6,949 nucleotides of DNA from Syntrophomonadaceae bacterium (GTDB lineage: Bacteria; Bacillota; Dethiobacteria; DTU022). The notes below the pieces were generated by a model. That model ran no database searches and was not told where the DNA came from. It saw only the letters and a program-made list of their open reading frames with translations. The stretch covers positions 1-6,949 of the forward strand of contig PWMM01000188.1 in assembly GCA_003558195.1 (NCBI GenBank), written 5' to 3'. Shown here piece after piece: positions 6,025 through 6,949 of this stretch; position 1 is the first letter of the stretch; the number at the start of each line of letters is the position of its first letter. The translations under genes and the position numbers were made by a program.

Positions 6025-6061
6025 CAACCTCTGCCTTTAATTTATAGAAACTGGCCCTAAA

Positions 6062-6090
6062 TTGACAGGGGCACTGCGATCAATCATAAT
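6062..6090 (+). promoter_or_regulatory. SigA-type promoter for trxB
   Basis: A perfect TTGACA (6062-6067), a 17-bp spacer and CATAAT (6085-6090, 5 of 6) make this the best promoter in the window. The expected start point near 6097 gives trxB a leader of about 70 nt. Confidence 0.75.
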
Positions 6091-6115
6091 ATTCATTAGT
6101 TAAACCCGGTAGCGG

Positions 6116-6153
6116 TTCTGTTCTAAAAGCTACTGTTAGAAATATGAACAGAA
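6116..6153 (+). promoter_or_regulatory. Leader hairpin next to the trxB ribosome binding site
   Basis: TTCTGTTC (6116-6123) and GAACAGAA (6146-6153) are a perfect 8-nt inverted repeat in the trxB leader. The last two bases belong to the SD AAGGAGG (6152-6158). A nested alternative, TTCTAA (6121-6126) with TTAGAA (6136-6141), uses overlapping bases and cannot form fully at the same time. It may influence translation or be an operator; no regulator is identifiable from the sequence. Confidence 0.45.
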
Positions 6154-6166
6154 GGAGGCTAAAATA

Positions 6167-6949
6167 ATGGCAACAAATAAAATATATGACCTGGTAATTT
6201 TAGGAGGAGGCCCGGCCGGAGCGACAGCGGCTCTTTATGGGACCCGGGCTGGCTTATCGGTCTTGATCCTGGAAAAAATGATGGTTGGTGGCGAAATTAC
6301 CTCAACCGATCGCCTGGATAACTTCCCCGCTTTCCCCGATGGAATCTCAGGGGCGGAATTTGGAATGCTTTTGCAGCAGCAGCTCGATAACTTGCAGGTG
6401 CCGGTCCAGACCACCGAAATTGAAAAAGTTGATTTTTCCGCTGATCCGAAAACTATCTTTACCACCGGTGGTGTCTACAGTGGGAAAACTGTCTTGATTG
6501 CCACGGGAACAGAACCTAACCTGCTCGGTGCCAGGGGTGAAGAGGAACTGTTAGGCCGCGGGGTTTCCTACTGCGCTACCTGCGATGCTGCTTTCTTCAA
6601 AAATAAAGAGGTGGCTGTTGTCGGCGGCGGCAATGCCGCTCTGGAAGAAACGATCTTTTTAGATCGCTTTGCTTCAAAAATATACCTGATTCACCGGCGC
6701 GACAAATTTCGCGGCGTAAAGGGTTTACAGGACAAGGTCTTAAGCCTGCCCGGTGTGGAGGTGCTCTATAATACAACAGTGCAGGAAATTGCAGGAGATA
6801 GAAAGGTTAACGGCCTGCAGTTGAAGCAGGACGGCCAGGATCGTTTTTTAGAAATAGACGGGGTTTTCATTTATGCCGGGCGCACGGCTAATGCGCCATA
6901 TTTAGCCGGGGTTGATTTAGATTCGACAAAAAATGGCTTCATTATAACC
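6167..6949 (+). CDS. trxB: Thioredoxin reductase (partial, runs off the window)
   Basis: TrxB uses FAD and NADPH to reduce the disulfide of thioredoxin in the cytoplasm. The visible 261 residues are open to the right edge; the family is usually about 305-315 residues, so roughly the last 50 are missing. It shows the FAD-binding GGGPAGATAA (13-22), the redox-active pair C136-A-T-C139 in SYCATCD, and a second nucleotide-binding loop VGGGNAALEE (152-161). The NADPH-phosphate motif HRRDKFR (176-182) is also present. The HRRxxxR motif favours NADPH over ferredoxin as the donor, as ferredoxin-dependent types usually lose it. A small departure is DAAFF after CATC where DGAFF or DGxFF is common. ATG 6167 follows AAGGAGG by 8 nt. 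It is divergent from the nifU-like gene and has a near-consensus promoter. A ThiI or desulfurase system needs reduced thiols, which fits the neighbourhood. Confidence 0.95.
   Translation, partial: MATNKIYDLVILGGGPAGATAALYGTRAGLSVLILEKMMVGGEITSTDRLDNFPAFPDGISGAEFGMLLQQQLDNLQVPVQTTEIEKVDFSADPKTIFTTGGVYSGKTVLIATGTEPNLLGARGEEELLGRGVSYCATCDAAFFKNKEVAVVGGGNAALEETIFLDRFASKIYLIHRRDKFRGVKGLQDKVLSLPGVEVLYNTTVQEIAGDRKVNGLQLKQDGQDRFLEIDGVFIYAGRTANAPYLAGVDLDSTKNGFIIT

Noticed and set aside
5823..6047. Plus-strand 74-aa open frame over the nifU-like gene
   Set aside because: It is an antisense shadow with low-complexity Ser/Thr/Pro content and no ribosome site.
6235..6465. Minus-strand 76-aa open frame inside trxB
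   Set aside because: It is antisense to a clear thioredoxin reductase with all its motifs, and has no supporting signal.

Overview
The window looks like the chromosome of a Gram-positive anaerobe, most likely a Clostridia-type Firmicute. The evidence is strong AGGAGG-type ribosome binding sites, compact SigA-like promoters, moderate GC content, and an iron-sulfur and flavin rich gene set that includes a flavodoxin-ferredoxin fusion. I cannot fix the genus from this sequence alone.

Layout. Positions 1-90 are the 3' end of a 23S rRNA. A short spacer, a complete 5S rRNA (155-270) and a good intrinsic terminator close the rRNA operon. After a gene-free stretch comes a haemolysin III / PAQR-family membrane protein (517-1179, +). 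Its conserved N-terminus lies upstream of the first ATG, GTG or TTG and is best explained by an AUU start codon.

Convergent with it, on the minus strand (1684-1271), is a small secreted or lipoprotein-like FMN-binding protein. Its reading frame is continuous from a well-placed start to the stop except for one in-frame UGA at codon 56. A 6-bp hairpin with the loop CGGGU begins 12 nt after that UGA, placing the loop 18 nt after it. This fits the bacterial SECIS pattern, so I read the gene as a probable selenoprotein rather than two fragments. It is the most notable item in the window. Divergent from it is a flavodoxin plus 2x[4Fe-4S] ferredoxin fusion of the EFR1 type (1842-2858, +).

The right half is a sulfur-trafficking cluster on the minus strand. 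In transcription order it holds a NifU C-terminal-domain scaffold protein (5962-5741), a strong terminator with a GCAA tetraloop, a NifS/IscS cysteine desulfurase (5676-4519), a 364-nt gap containing a terminator-like and possibly attenuator-like structure, and ThiI, the tRNA 4-thiouridine sulfurtransferase (4154-2982). The desulfurase would supply persulfide sulfur to ThiI and to Fe-S assembly. Divergent from nifU, trxB (thioredoxin reductase, 6167 onward, +) runs off the right edge. It has a near-consensus promoter and a leader hairpin that touches its ribosome binding site.

Together the protein genes, apart from the haemolysin III homologue, concern thiol/persulfide chemistry, Fe-S clusters and flavin electron transfer. 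That is a reasonable setting for a redox selenoprotein, but no selenocysteine-insertion genes (selA, selB, selC, selD) lie inside the window to confirm it.
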